From Halomonas sp. MCCC 1A13316 (GTDB lineage Bacteria > Pseudomonadota > Gammaproteobacteria > Pseudomonadales > Halomonadaceae), in contig NZ_CP053382.1 in the NCBI RefSeq assembly GCF_014931605.1, forward strand, positions 1,240,001-1,304,000: a stretch of DNA of 64,000 bases, given 5' to 3'. Position numbers and translations under genes: made by a program. The stretch's first letter is position 1. Every line of letters starts with the position of its first letter. The notes under the pieces were generated by a model. That model saw nothing but the letters and a program-made list of their open reading frames with translations, was not told where the DNA came from and did no database searches. This document shows, one piece after another, positions 8,849-16,850 of the stretch.

Positions 8849-9289
8849 TTGGACTACTACTCGATCTTTTATGACGCCGTGCGCCCGCTGTGGTGGCTCC
8901 TCCTCGTCGCGCTGGCGCTCGGCATCCTCAAATCCCGCTGGTTCAAGGGCATCTTCGGCGAAGCCTTCGTCAAGCTGATCGCCAAGGTGCGGCTGCCTGC
9001 GGAGAAGTACCGAGGCGTTCACAACGTCACGCTTGCCTCGCCCGACGGCACCACCCAGATCGACCACGTGCTGGTTTCCCGCTACGGCATCTTCGTCATC
9101 GAAACCAAGCACATTACGGGCTGGATCTTCGGCAGCGAGAATCAGGCGCAGTGGACCCAGAAGCTCTACCGCAAGACCTTCAAGTTCCAGAACCCGCTGC
9201 GCCAGAACTACAAGCACGTGAAAGCGCTGGAAGCCCTGCTCGACGTGCCGTTGGAAGCCATTCACTCGGTGGTGGTCTTCCTGAGCCGT
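8849..9289 (+). pseudogene. NERD-domain protein, truncated at its C-terminal half
   Basis: It begins at TTG 8849 with a membrane helix (LWWLLLVALALGIL), then a clear NERD (nuclease-related) domain: GTTQIDHVLVSRYGIFVIETKHITGWIFG, where the D and the E-x-K are the PD-(D/E)XK-like residues, then FKFQNPLRQNYKHVKAL. Family likeness stops after SVVVF (about 9280), exactly where base composition turns AT-rich. Family members continue for roughly another 80-100 residues with a zinc ribbon that is absent here. The frame stays open to 9364 through foreign sequence. I infer a remnant cut by insertion or deletion. Confidence 0.75.
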
Positions 9290-9346
9290 ATGTTCATCTG
9301 TAAAGCAGTCGTGTTTACAACGGGTAGACTTAAATGGCTTGAAAAA

Positions 9347-10448
9347 CCTGAATTCAAGCAATAAGCGCAGCACCTGCGGTATTCAGGGCTCCTGAGTATT
9401 CTCCCAGGAACACCTGTGCCGGTGTACGATAGCCGAGACGCTTTCGGGGGCGGTCATTCAGCTTCTTGATCACCTTCCTGAGCTCGGCATCAGTGACCTG
9501 TCGGAAGTCCGTTCCCTTGGGGAAGTACTGCCGTATCAGCCCATTGGTATTCTCGTTGCTCCCTCGCTGGCCGGAGCAGTAGGGGTCACAAAAGTAGGTC
9601 GCGGCGGTCACCGCCTCGGCCACGGCTTGGTGACCAGCGAACTCCGAGCCATTGTCCAGGGTGATGGTCTGCACCGCTCCTCGGCGAGGTTTCAGCAAGC
9701 GGATCATGGCCGCTTGTGTCAGCTCCGCCGATATCCTGGGCAGCCGTGCTGCCAGCAGGTAGCCGCTGCGGCGCTCTACCAGCGTGACCAGTCCCGATTG
9801 CTTGTGCCCATGGATCACGGTATCCCCTTCCCAGTGGCCGATGAAATGCCGGTCATTGGCCTCAGCCGGGCGGTACTCGATGCCTACCCGGTTGGGAATC
9901 TTGCCCAGCCCTGCGCTCTTGGCCTGGGCTCGGTGCTTGCTGCGCCGTTTGGGCTGACGGAGATACCGCCAGAGATCGCCACCCTGCGCCTTGTCATCCC
10001 AGATCACGGAGTAGATCCACTGATGACTGACGCCTACGCCTGCCAAGGGCGCCATGAAGCCGCTGATCTGCTGTGGGCTCCACTCCTCACGCAGCCGGCC
10101 GACAACGGCGGCAATCATGCTCGGCAAGCGCTTCGTCCACTTCCAGGCTGTACGGCGCCGGTGATCACTCAGGGCCTGGGCCTGCTCGGGATCGTAGCCA
10201 CCGGAGGTGGTGTTGCGGCGCAGCTCACGACTGATCGTGCTGCTGTGGAGGCCCAGCTCCCTGCCGATCTGCCGCTGGCTCATACCCAAGTCATAGCGGG
10301 CGTGGATCTGGTATCGTTGGGTCTGGGTCAGCTGTCGGTATCCCATGCTCTGCTTCACTTTGGTCGGTAAAGCAGGGAGGGTACCGGCGCTGGCCCTCCT
10401 GCCTCCACCGTAGTGTCCAAAGTGCTGCGGTTATTCTATGAATCCAGG
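9347..10448 (-). mobile_element. Complete IS30-family insertion sequence (about 1.1 kb)
   Basis: The ends are 27-bp imperfect inverted repeats, 9347-9373 and 10422-10448, matching at 22 of 27 positions (shared blocks GTGCTGCG, TTATT, TGAAT, CAGG). AAA flanks both sides (9344-9346 and 10449-10451), consistent with the 2-3 bp target duplication of this family. One transposase gene fills the element, and its stop codon lies inside the left repeat. Excision in silico restores an uninterrupted ORF, which supports these boundaries. Confidence 0.85.
9354..10358 (-). CDS. IS30-family transposase
   Basis: 334 residues from GTG 10358; ATG 10346 (MGYRQLTQ) is an equally good start. The N-terminal helix-turn-helix (LTQTQRYQIHARYDLGMSQRQIGRELGLHSSTISRELRRN region) is the IS30 DNA-binding signature. 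The DDE residues are visible as HWEGDTVIHG, ITLDNGSEFAGH and GSNENTNGLIRQYFPKGTDF. The gene is intact, so the element may be active. Transposases of this family insert by copy-out/paste-in and make very short target duplications. Confidence 0.95.
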   Translation of the reverse strand: MKQSMGYRQLTQTQRYQIHARYDLGMSQRQIGRELGLHSSTISRELRRNTTSGGYDPEQAQALSDHRRRTAWKWTKRLPSMIAAVVGRLREEWSPQQISGFMAPLAGVGVSHQWIYSVIWDDKAQGGDLWRYLRQPKRRSKHRAQAKSAGLGKIPNRVGIEYRPAEANDRHFIGHWEGDTVIHGHKQSGLVTLVERRSGYLLAARLPRISAELTQAAMIRLLKPRRGAVQTITLDNGSEFAGHQAVAEAVTAATYFCDPYCSGQRGSNENTNGLIRQYFPKGTDFRQVTDAELRKVIKKLNDRPRKRLGYRTPAQVFLGEYSGALNTAGAALIA

Positions 10449-10593
10449 AAACAAAGAAATGTTATTATAAGAAACGAGATGCGTTCATATTTCGTCGAGT
10501 ACGAAACGCTTCAGCACGAAGATTATGTTGCGGCTATTGGTATAAATGCAAAACCAGTAAATTTTTTTGGTGGTGATTTAGCAGCCGAGATCA

Positions 10594-10650
10594 AGCCCTA
10601 ATAGGTAAATACAGGCGACGCCTACGGTGCACCTGTTTTAAGCGTTAGCT
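10594..10650 (+). repeat. Candidate integron attC site 1
   Basis: The site runs from AGCCCTAATAGG, which includes the stop codon of the preceding ORF, to AAGCGTTAGCT. The inner arms ACAGG/CCTGT enclose a GCCTACGGTGC turn. The right core GTTAGCT follows the G^TT layout but departs from the GTTRRRY consensus at one position. Its best support is downstream: GTTAGCT is exactly complementary to AGCTAAC at 11477-11483, as expected for the two ends of one integrated cassette. Confidence 0.5.
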
Positions 10651-10666
10651 TCTTTTGAGGGAGTTC

Positions 10667-11482
10667 ATGATTCTATACAAGTACATGTCATTTGGCGCCG
10701 CGCGCAAGGTGATTGATACCTTGTCACTAGGATTTTCATGCCTTGAAGACTTGAACGACCCTTTTGAATGCACAGCATTTGGTTTTATAGACAGCGATGT
10801 GTCTGCTATAAGTGCGAAAATTGCCACGGATGCTTGTAAAAACCACTTCTCGAGAAAATACGGTGTCTTATCTTTGACTCGTCAGCCTTTAAATGCGCTT
10901 ATGTGGTCACATTATGGAGATTCTCACCAAGGGGTAGTCCTTGGGTTTGATTGTGATGCGGCCGGATTTTCAGATCCGCAAAGCAATGTAATTCCAAGCC
11001 AGTATGGAAAGATGATCTACTCAGCTACGAAGCCGCACAAGGACCGGGCTTTGATTAGCGAGCATGAGCTAATGGACATTGGTGGTAGCCTTCGTTTTGA
11101 CTCGAATGCCTTCAATCTAATGAAGAGAGCTTTTCTGTATAAGTCTCTCGAGTGGGCATACGAAGAAGAAGTCCGTGTTGTTAAATATATAGGAAATATT
11201 CCCTTCGGTTATCACGCAGGTGGCGGGCGCTATAGTGAATGGAATAAGATGACGGTATTAGGTCGGCCTTTATATTGCTTTGATGTGCCAGAAAGCTCGC
11301 TTAAAGAAATTTACTTGGGGAGGCATTTATATAGAAATGTTACTAAAAGTGGCTCCATTACCGATGAAGAGTTGAAAGGTGTGCTTCAGTTATGGGGGAG
11401 AAAAGATATCAAGATGATGCAATGTGAACCAGATGTTCATTCGTGGAATCTCGTTGCAAAATCATCTATCAACAAAAGCTAA
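10667..11482 (+). CDS. DUF2971 family protein, probable gene cassette
   Basis: 271 residues from ATG 10667, preceded by GAGGGAG; the frame also opens at TTG 10655. DUF2971 features are LYKYMSF at the start, LNDPFECTAFG, the core LSLTRQPLNALMWSHYGDSHQGVVLGFD, and EWAYEEEVRVVKY. The biochemical role of the family is unknown. Codon use is AT-rich, unlike all neighbours outside this patch, so transfer is likely. The TAA stop lies in AGCTAAC, the left arm of an attC-like site, and there is almost no room upstream for a promoter; both are typical of integron cassettes. Confidence 0.85.
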   Translation: MILYKYMSFGAARKVIDTLSLGFSCLEDLNDPFECTAFGFIDSDVSAISAKIATDACKNHFSRKYGVLSLTRQPLNALMWSHYGDSHQGVVLGFDCDAAGFSDPQSNVIPSQYGKMIYSATKPHKDRALISEHELMDIGGSLRFDSNAFNLMKRAFLYKSLEWAYEEEVRVVKYIGNIPFGYHAGGGRYSEWNKMTVLGRPLYCFDVPESSLKEIYLGRHLYRNVTKSGSITDEELKGVLQLWGRKDIKMMQCEPDVHSWNLVAKSSINKS

Positions 11483-11488
11483 CCAGTG

Positions 11489-11707
11489 TGTACAGTGATG
11501 GTATTCACCTGACACATGCCCCCATGGGCTCCCTATAGTTAAGCAGTGTTTTCTGCCGTTTTCCTGGGTTCCTTCTTCGTCTCTTTGGGGAGCCCTTTCT
11601 TGAACACGGCATAGGGCGTCGCCCCCTTCATGTTGCGGCCTTGATGCGGCCGTTTCGTGTTGTAGGTGGCCAGATAGTCGTCCAGGTCCTAAATACCGTC
11701 ACACTTC
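11489..11707 (-). mobile_element. Internally deleted IS481-family relic with 8-bp target duplication
   Basis: The relic is flanked by AACCAGTG on both sides (11481-11488 and 11708-11715). Its left end (GTGATGGTATTCACC) and inverted right end (GTGACGGTATTTAGG) are related, as expected for terminal inverted repeats. Only the last 49 codons of a transposase remain between them. The element therefore inserted whole and later lost most of its interior, leaving a non-autonomous, MITE-like remnant. Confidence 0.65.
11539..11688 (-). pseudogene. IS481-family transposase, C-terminal fragment
   Basis: Read on the minus strand, this encodes a C-terminus beginning DLDDYLATYNTKRPHQGRN, followed by MKGATPYAVFKKGL and a lysine-rich tail, ending at TAA. 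The YNTKRPHQG...TP motif is the end of the integrase-core domain of IS481/IS3-type transposases. The catalytic residues and N-terminus are gone; the upstream side runs straight into the presumed right end of the element. Confidence 0.75.
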
Positions 11708-11858
11708 AACCAGTGGCTGTTGGCGGACGCACCTACGCTGGCGCTCCGTCACACCTCACAAAGTCAGAGCGTTAGACACCACCCCCTGTCGATTTCAGGA
11801 AGCTTCATTCGACGTTAGATTGCCACCCACAGCAATCACCCAGAGAAGGGAGCCGATC

Positions 11859-12344
11859 ATGAAGCACATGGCTAGGAACACGATCTGCCTTTGGTACGAT
11901 GGCGGCGCTGAGGAAGCCGCACGATTTTATGCCGAGATCTTCCCCGATTCATCGCTCGACGCGGTGCACCGGGCCCCTGGGGATTACCCAGCGGGGAAGG
12001 AGGGGAGCGTACTGACGGTCGAGTTCACAGTGCTGGGTGTTGCATGCCTCGGGTTGAACGGCGGGCCTATGTTCAAGCACAGCGAAGCGTTCTCGTTTCA
12101 GGTTGCCACCGAAGACCAGGAGGAGACGGATCGCTACTGGAATGCCATCGTCGGCAATGGCGGCGAGGAGAGCGAATGCGGGTGGTGCAAGGACAAGTGG
12201 GGCATCTCTTGGCAGATTACGCCGATCGCGCTGACGAAAGCGTTCACCAGCCCTGACCGCGCCGCTGCCAAGCGGGCGTTCGATGCCATGATGACGATGA
12301 AGAAAATCGACATCGCCAAGATCGAGGCCGCCTTTCGCGGTTGA
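11859..12344 (+). CDS. VOC-superfamily (PhnB/3-demethylubiquinone methyltransferase-like) protein
   Basis: 161 residues from ATG 11859, with AGAAGGGAG upstream. It matches the PhnB-like vicinal-oxygen-chelate family: CLWYDGGAEEAARFYAEIFPDS at the start, LGLNGGPMFKHSEAFSFQV in the middle, and CGWCKDKWGISWQITP in the second half. Despite the '3-demethylubiquinone-9 3-methyltransferase' name often attached, these are small metal-dependent proteins of unproven function. GC content is back to the chromosomal level. A GTTAGAT motif lies just upstream, but I do not count it as a further attC. Confidence 0.85.
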   Translation: MKHMARNTICLWYDGGAEEAARFYAEIFPDSSLDAVHRAPGDYPAGKEGSVLTVEFTVLGVACLGLNGGPMFKHSEAFSFQVATEDQEETDRYWNAIVGNGGEESECGWCKDKWGISWQITPIALTKAFTSPDRAAAKRAFDAMMTMKKIDIAKIEAAFRG

Positions 12345-12363
12345 GATGAGGGCAGGCTTACCC

Positions 12364-12400
12364 AAAGCCGCCGACGCTAGCCCAGCGTCGGCGGCTTTTT
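12364..12400 (+). terminator. Rho-independent terminator of the VOC gene
   Basis: A perfect 15-bp stem (AAAGCCGCCGACGCT with its complement), a 5-nt loop (AGCCC) and a T-run follow the VOC stop codon. It also separates this gene from the convergent nirD. Confidence 0.93.
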
Positions 12401-12431
12401 TCTTTCTTTTCTTTGCAATAGGCCCTCAACC

Positions 12432-12806
12432 TCAGGCTTCGATCCACACCTCATCGCCCTTGAAGCTCACCTTCCAGGTGCGCAGCGCTACGCTGTCGTC
12501 TTCCAGGCACAGGCCGTCTTCCAGGCGGAAGTGCTGCTTGTAGATCGGCGAGGCGACGACCAGTTGCCCCTGGAGGTCGCCGACGATGCCGCGGGCGATG
12601 ACGTTGGCGTTGGAGAAGGGGTCGTGGTGATCCAGGGCGTAGAGTTCCTTCGCCTGGCCGGGCAGGTAGAAGATTGCCACTTGGGCGGGGCCTTCCGGGG
12701 TTTCCACCCAGGCGGCGACGCCGGAGTAGGGCACCAGGTCGGCGCGGGCACAGACGGTTTGCCAGGTCTGGGTCATGGTCTTGGCTGCTGCGTTGGCGAT
12801 TGTCAT
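12432..12806 (-). CDS. nirD: Nitrite reductase (NADH) small subunit
   Basis: 124 residues from ATG 12806, with AGGA about 10 nt upstream. It has the Rieske-like NirD fold without iron-sulfur ligands: WQTVCARADLVPYSGVAAWV, then IFYLPGQAKELYALDHHDPFSNANVIARGIVG, then SPIYKQHFRLEDGLCLEDD. NirD pairs with NirB to reduce nitrite to ammonium in the cytoplasm with NADH. It is the last gene of the minus-strand operon, about 150 bp after nirB, and is presumably controlled with it by NasT. Confidence 0.95.
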   Translation of the reverse strand: MTIANAAAKTMTQTWQTVCARADLVPYSGVAAWVETPEGPAQVAIFYLPGQAKELYALDHHDPFSNANVIARGIVGDLQGQLVVASPIYKQHFRLEDGLCLEDDSVALRTWKVSFKGDEVWIEA

Positions 12807-12952
12807 AAGATGATTCCTAGCAAGGGTATCGGGAAATCGGCGAGCGGGATGAAGCGCTAGGCGCGCGGCGGACCGAAGGCGAGACATAACGTGGGTTAGG
12901 TGAGCCTTCGGGGTGCCGCGCAACAACGCGATTCGCACGCATAGCCATTTCC

Positions 12953-15490
12953 TTAAGCCGGCCGCAGCTGGCCGCGCTCGGTGGTGTAAATAATGTCCGG
13001 GTCCGGGCGCGCGTCGTTGACGAAGCTGCGGAAGCGCTTGAGCTTCTCCGGGTCGCTGATGGCGTTGGCCCATTCGCACTCGTAGGTGTCGATCACGGCC
13101 TGCATCTGCCGGTCGAGTTCTTCGCCGATGCCGAGGCTGTCTTCGAGGATCACCTGCTTGAGGTAATCCAGCCCGCCTCCCAGGTTCTCGCGCCACACCG
13201 AGGTGCGCTGCAGGCGGTTGGCGGTTCGGATGTAAAACATCAGGAAACGGTCGATGATGCGGTAGAGCTGTTCGTCGTCGAGGTCGGTGGCGAACAGTTC
13301 GGCGTGGCGCGGGCGCATGCCGCCGTTGCCGCACACGTACAGGTTCCAGCCGTTCTCGGTGGCGATCACGCCGATGTCCTTGCTCTGGGCTTCGGCGCAT
13401 TCGCGGGTGCAGCCGGAAACGCCGAACTTGATCTTGTGCGGCGCGCGCAGGCCCTTGTAGCGGTGCTCCAACTGGATCGCCATGCCCACGCTGTCCTGCA
13501 CGCCGTAGCGGCACCAGGTGCTGCCCACGCAGGACTTCACGGTACGCAGCGATTTGCCGTAGGCGTGGCCGGTCTCGAAACCGGCTTCGATCAGCTCGCC
13601 CCAGATCGCCGGCAGGTCCTCCAGGCGGGCGCCGAACAGGTCGATGCGCTGGCCGCCGGTCACCTTGGTGTAGAGCGCGTACTTCTGCGCCACCTGGCCC
13701 AGCACCACCAGCTTGTCGGGGGTGATCTCGCCGCCCGGCACGCGGGGAACGACGGAGTAGGTGCCGTTCTTCTGCATGTTGGCCATGAAGGCGTCGTTGG
13801 TGTCCTGCAGCGGGATGTGGGCCGCATCGGTGATCGGCTCGTTGAAGCAGGAAGCGAGTATCGAGGCCACCGCCGGCTTGCAGATGTCACAGCCGAGCCC
13901 CGGGGCTGATGAAGAGCCAAGGCCGTGACCCACCTTGGAGCCATGCTTCTCCATCAGCTCGCTGAAGGTCTTGATGCCTTCCACTCGTACGATGTCGTAG
14001 AGCTCCTGGCGGGTGTAGTGGAAGTGCTCGCAGATCGACTTGTCCACTTCCACGCCGCGGCTCTCGAGCTCAAAGTCCACCAGGTTCTTGAGCAGGGCGG
14101 CGCAGCCGCCGCAGCCGGTGCTGGCCTTGGTCGCGCCCTTAACCGCGCCGAGGTCCACGGCGCCGGCGTCGATCGAGGCGCACACGTCGCCCTTGGTGAC
14201 GTTGTGGCACGAGCAGATGGTGGCGGTTTCCGGCAGGGCGTCCGGCCCCAGCGCGGGGGCGGCTTCACCACCGGCGGGCAGGATCAGTGCGGCCGGGTCC
14301 TCAGGCAGGTCGATGCGGTTGGCATAGTACTGGTGCAGCGTGTCGTAGTAGCTGTTGTCGCCCACCAGCATGGCGCCCACCACGCGCTTGCCGTCGCTGG
14401 AGACCACCAGCTTGCGGTACTGCTGCTTGATGGGGTCGAGAAAGCGGTACTGTCGCACGCCGGGGGTGCGGTCGCCGTGGGCATCGCCGATGGAGCCCAC
14501 GTCGACGCCCATCAGCTTGAGCTTGGTGCTCATGTCGGCGCCGGCAAAGGTGGTGCCACCTTCCAGCAGGGTGGAGGCGGCGGCCTTGGCCATCTGGTAG
14601 CCGGGGGCGACCAGGCCGAAGATGCTGTTGTTCCACAGCGCCACTTCGCCGACGGCGAGAATCGCGGGGTCGCTGGTCAGGCAGTTGTCGTCGATCACCA
14701 CGCCGCCGCGCTCGCCCATCTCCAGGCCGCAGTCGCGGGCCAGTTCGTCGCGGGGGCGAATGCCGGCGGAGAACACGATGAGATCGGTCTCCAGCACCTT
14801 GTCGTCCTGGAACACCATGCGGTGGCGGCTGGCCTCGCCGTCGACGATCTCCTGGGTGGCGCGGCCGGTGAGCACCTGCACGCCCAGCGCCTCGATCTTC
14901 TCGCGCAGCAGCTCGCCGCCTTCGCTGTCGACCTGCATCGGCATCAGGCGCGGGGCGAACTCCACCACGGCGGTGTCGAGGTTGAGCCCACGAAGGGCGT
15001 TGGCGGCTTCCAGGCCGAGCAGGCCGCCGCCCACCACCACGCCGGTGGTGGCGGTTTCGGCTGCGGCTCGGATGGCGTCGAGGTCCTCCAGGGTGCGGTA
15101 GACCAGGCAGCCTTCGCGCTCGTTGCCGGGAATCGGCGGCACGAAGGGGTAGGAGCCGGTGGCCAGCACCAGGCGGTCGTAGGCGTAGCGGCCCTGTGGC
15201 GTCACCACTTCGCCCTTGTCGCGGTCGATCTCGGTGACCGCCTCGTGCAGGCGCAGTTCGATGCCGTGCTCGGCGTAGTAGTCGGCGGTGGAGAGCGCCA
15301 ACGAGGCGGCGTCGCGGCCGCTGAAGTACTCGGAGAGGTGCACGCGGTCGTAGGCCAGGTGGCGCTCCTCGCCGAACACGGTAACGGCGTAGCGCTGCGT
15401 GGCGCCCTGTTCGACCAGTTGCTCGACCAGGTGGTGGCCGACCATGCCGTTGCCGATAACGATCAGTTGCGGTTTAGCGGGCGTGTTCAT
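12953..15490 (-). CDS. nirB: Nitrite reductase (NADH) large subunit
   Basis: 845 residues, close to the usual 847. In order: an FAD/NADH domain (LIVIGNGMVGHH at the start, GVVVGGGLLGLEAANAL for NAD), a BFD-like [2Fe-2S] domain (CSCHNVTKGDVC ... STGCGGC), and the siroheme/[4Fe-4S] domain with CVGSTWCRYG and GVSGCTRECAEAQ giving the cluster cysteines. It converts nitrite to ammonium using three NADH. It overlaps the upstream oxidoreductase gene by 4 bp (ATGA). The siroheme would come from the CobA-type methyltransferase encoded across the divergent region. Confidence 0.97.
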   Translation of the reverse strand: MNTPAKPQLIVIGNGMVGHHLVEQLVEQGATQRYAVTVFGEERHLAYDRVHLSEYFSGRDAASLALSTADYYAEHGIELRLHEAVTEIDRDKGEVVTPQGRYAYDRLVLATGSYPFVPPIPGNEREGCLVYRTLEDLDAIRAAAETATTGVVVGGGLLGLEAANALRGLNLDTAVVEFAPRLMPMQVDSEGGELLREKIEALGVQVLTGRATQEIVDGEASRHRMVFQDDKVLETDLIVFSAGIRPRDELARDCGLEMGERGGVVIDDNCLTSDPAILAVGEVALWNNSIFGLVAPGYQMAKAAASTLLEGGTTFAGADMSTKLKLMGVDVGSIGDAHGDRTPGVRQYRFLDPIKQQYRKLVVSSDGKRVVGAMLVGDNSYYDTLHQYYANRIDLPEDPAALILPAGGEAAPALGPDALPETATICSCHNVTKGDVCASIDAGAVDLGAVKGATKASTGCGGCAALLKNLVDFELESRGVEVDKSICEHFHYTRQELYDIVRVEGIKTFSELMEKHGSKVGHGLGSSSAPGLGCDICKPAVASILASCFNEPITDAAHIPLQDTNDAFMANMQKNGTYSVVPRVPGGEITPDKLVVLGQVAQKYALYTKVTGGQRIDLFGARLEDLPAIWGELIEAGFETGHAYGKSLRTVKSCVGSTWCRYGVQDSVGMAIQLEHRYKGLRAPHKIKFGVSGCTRECAEAQSKDIGVIATENGWNLYVCGNGGMRPRHAELFATDLDDEQLYRIIDRFLMFYIRTANRLQRTSVWRENLGGGLDYLKQVILEDSLGIGEELDRQMQAVIDTYECEWANAISDPEKLKRFRSFVNDARPDPDIIYTTERGQLRPA

Positions 15491-16794
15491 GCGGCCTCCT
15501 TCGCGGGGCGTTGCGGTGATTCATTGAGGGCGTCGTCGAGCAGGAGTTGGGCGTCGGCGGCGCCGAGCAGCAGGGCCGAGCGGCAGGCGGTCAGGTCGCG
15601 GCCCGCCAGGGCCTGCTCGAAGTACCAGGGGCCGGAGGCGGTGTCGCCGTAGAGCACGGCGCCTTCCAGGCGGCCGTCGCGCAGCAGAAGGCGGCGGTAG
15701 TCGCCCTGCTGGGGGTCGCGGTAGCTGAGCACTTCATGGCCGCCGGGTTCGGGATCGGTGGGGCCGAAGGCGTAGAGCGAAACGCCGCTGACCTTGAGCT
15801 TGGTGGCGGTCGGCTGCTCGACGTAGCCCTGTGCGCCTTCGGTATCGGAGCGACAGAGCCGCTCGGCCAGTACGTCGACCTGGCGCCAGATCGGCTCGAC
15901 CAGGCCGTAGGTCTGGCCTTCGAACTCGCAGCATTCCCCCAGGGCATGAATTGCCGGGTCGGAAGTGGTCAGCCATTCGTCGACGACCACACCGCGGTTG
16001 ACCTCGAGCCCGGCGCTGCGGGCAAGCGCCGTGTGGGGCACGATGCCGATGGCCACGACGACGCAGTCGGCGGCGAGCCGGGTGCCGTCGCCCAGAAGTG
16101 CGGCGCACACCTGGCCGTAGGCGCCGGCTTCCAGCCGTTCGAGCTGGGCATCGGTGTGGATGTCGAGGCCGCGGCCACGCAGCTCTTTCTCGAGCAGGCG
16201 TGCGGCGGTGAGGTCGAGCTGTCGGTTCATCAGGCGGTCGTCGCGCTGCAGCAGGCTTACCCGCATGCCGCGCTTACGCAGGCCCTCCGCCGCTTCCAGG
16301 CCGAGCAGGCCGCCGCCGATCACCACGGCATTGCGGCCGGTTTCGGCCGCATTCGCCAAGGCGTCGGCGTCGTTCAGGTCGCGAAAGACGTGAACGCCCG
16401 GCAGCTCCAGCCCCGGCACCGGCGGGCGGGCCGGATGGGAGCCGGTGGCCAGCACCAGGTGGTCGTAGTCGAGTTCGCGGCCGGCATCGGTGGTCAGGCG
16501 CCGTGCGCTGCGCTCGATCGTCTCCACGCGCTCGCCCAGCACCAGCTCGATGCCCTGTTCGGCGTACCACTCGGCATCGCGCAGGGTCAGGGCGTCGCGC
16601 TCCATCTCGCCGGCGAGTAGCGGCGAGAGCAGGATGCGGTTGTAGGCCGGCGTCGTTTCGGCACCGATCACGGTGATGCGGGCGGGCCGCTCCGGCCGGG
16701 CGAGGAGCGCTTCGACCAGGCGATGGCCGGCCATGCCGTTGCCGACGATGACCAGGTGTTCGCTGGGTGCCGTTGCGGGATGTGGCTGACGCAT
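15487..16794 (-). CDS. FAD/NAD(P)-dependent oxidoreductase, probable electron-donor subunit of nitrate reductase (NasC/NasB-like)
   Basis: 435 residues from ATG 16794, chosen for the GAGAGGAG site upstream. It is paralogous to the first half of NirB: FAD-binding LVIVGNGMAGHRLVEAL, a second dinucleotide motif NAVVIGGGLLGLEAAEGL, and an FAD/quinone segment near IHALGECCEFEGQTYGLVEP. There are no iron-sulfur cysteine motifs. In Klebsiella-type systems such a flavoprotein passes NADH electrons to the NasA catalytic subunit. It is the first gene after the NasT leader and is co-transcribed with nirB and nirD. Naming differs between species, so no symbol is given. Confidence 0.85.
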   Translation of the reverse strand: MRQPHPATAPSEHLVIVGNGMAGHRLVEALLARPERPARITVIGAETTPAYNRILLSPLLAGEMERDALTLRDAEWYAEQGIELVLGERVETIERSARRLTTDAGRELDYDHLVLATGSHPARPPVPGLELPGVHVFRDLNDADALANAAETGRNAVVIGGGLLGLEAAEGLRKRGMRVSLLQRDDRLMNRQLDLTAARLLEKELRGRGLDIHTDAQLERLEAGAYGQVCAALLGDGTRLAADCVVVAIGIVPHTALARSAGLEVNRGVVVDEWLTTSDPAIHALGECCEFEGQTYGLVEPIWRQVDVLAERLCRSDTEGAQGYVEQPTATKLKVSGVSLYAFGPTDPEPGGHEVLSYRDPQQGDYRRLLLRDGRLEGAVLYGDTASGPWYFEQALAGRDLTACRSALLLGAADAQLLLDDALNESPQRPAKEAA

Positions 16795-16850
16795 GGCTGA
16801 CAGCTCCTCTCGATGCTTGAGTGACTGGATGAAAACCAAGTGACCGGGTC

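Larger units (their letters stand above)
9290..10601 (+). pseudogene. 68-codon AT-rich ORF split by an IS30-family element
   Basis: Joining 9290-9346 directly to 10452-10601, which removes the IS and one AAA target copy, restores one open frame of 68 codons. It starts MFICKAVVFTTGRLKW and ends GGDLAAEIKP-stop. The two pieces share AT-rich codon use unlike the flanking genes. I recognise no family. The stop codon lies inside the left arm of the attC-like site at 10594-10650, as is common for integron cassette genes. The frame also happens to be continuous with the truncated NERD gene, so a fusion reading cannot be excluded. Confidence 0.55.
11477..11777 (+). repeat. Candidate integron attC site 2, split by an IS481-family relic
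   Basis: The left part is AGCTAACCAGTG (11477-11488). The right part resumes at 11716 and runs through GGCGGACGCACC and GGCGCTCCG, an imperfect stem round a CTACG turn, to GAGCGTTAGAC, whose GTTAGAC fits GTTRRRY. Removing the relic and one copy of the 8-bp duplication gives a continuous site of about 75 bp with attC architecture. This is read by eye and needs a covariance-model test. Confidence 0.5.

Noticed and set aside
11813..11820. A third attC-like core (GTTAGAT) just before the VOC gene
   Set aside because: No matching left core or arms were found, and only about 40 bp separate it from GTTAGAC; not enough to call a site or a third cassette.
13925..15652. 575-codon open frame on the plus strand opposite nirB
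   Set aside because: It is histidine/alanine/glycine-rich antisense to a highly conserved gene, has no ribosome site and no family likeness; it is a GC-rich shadow.
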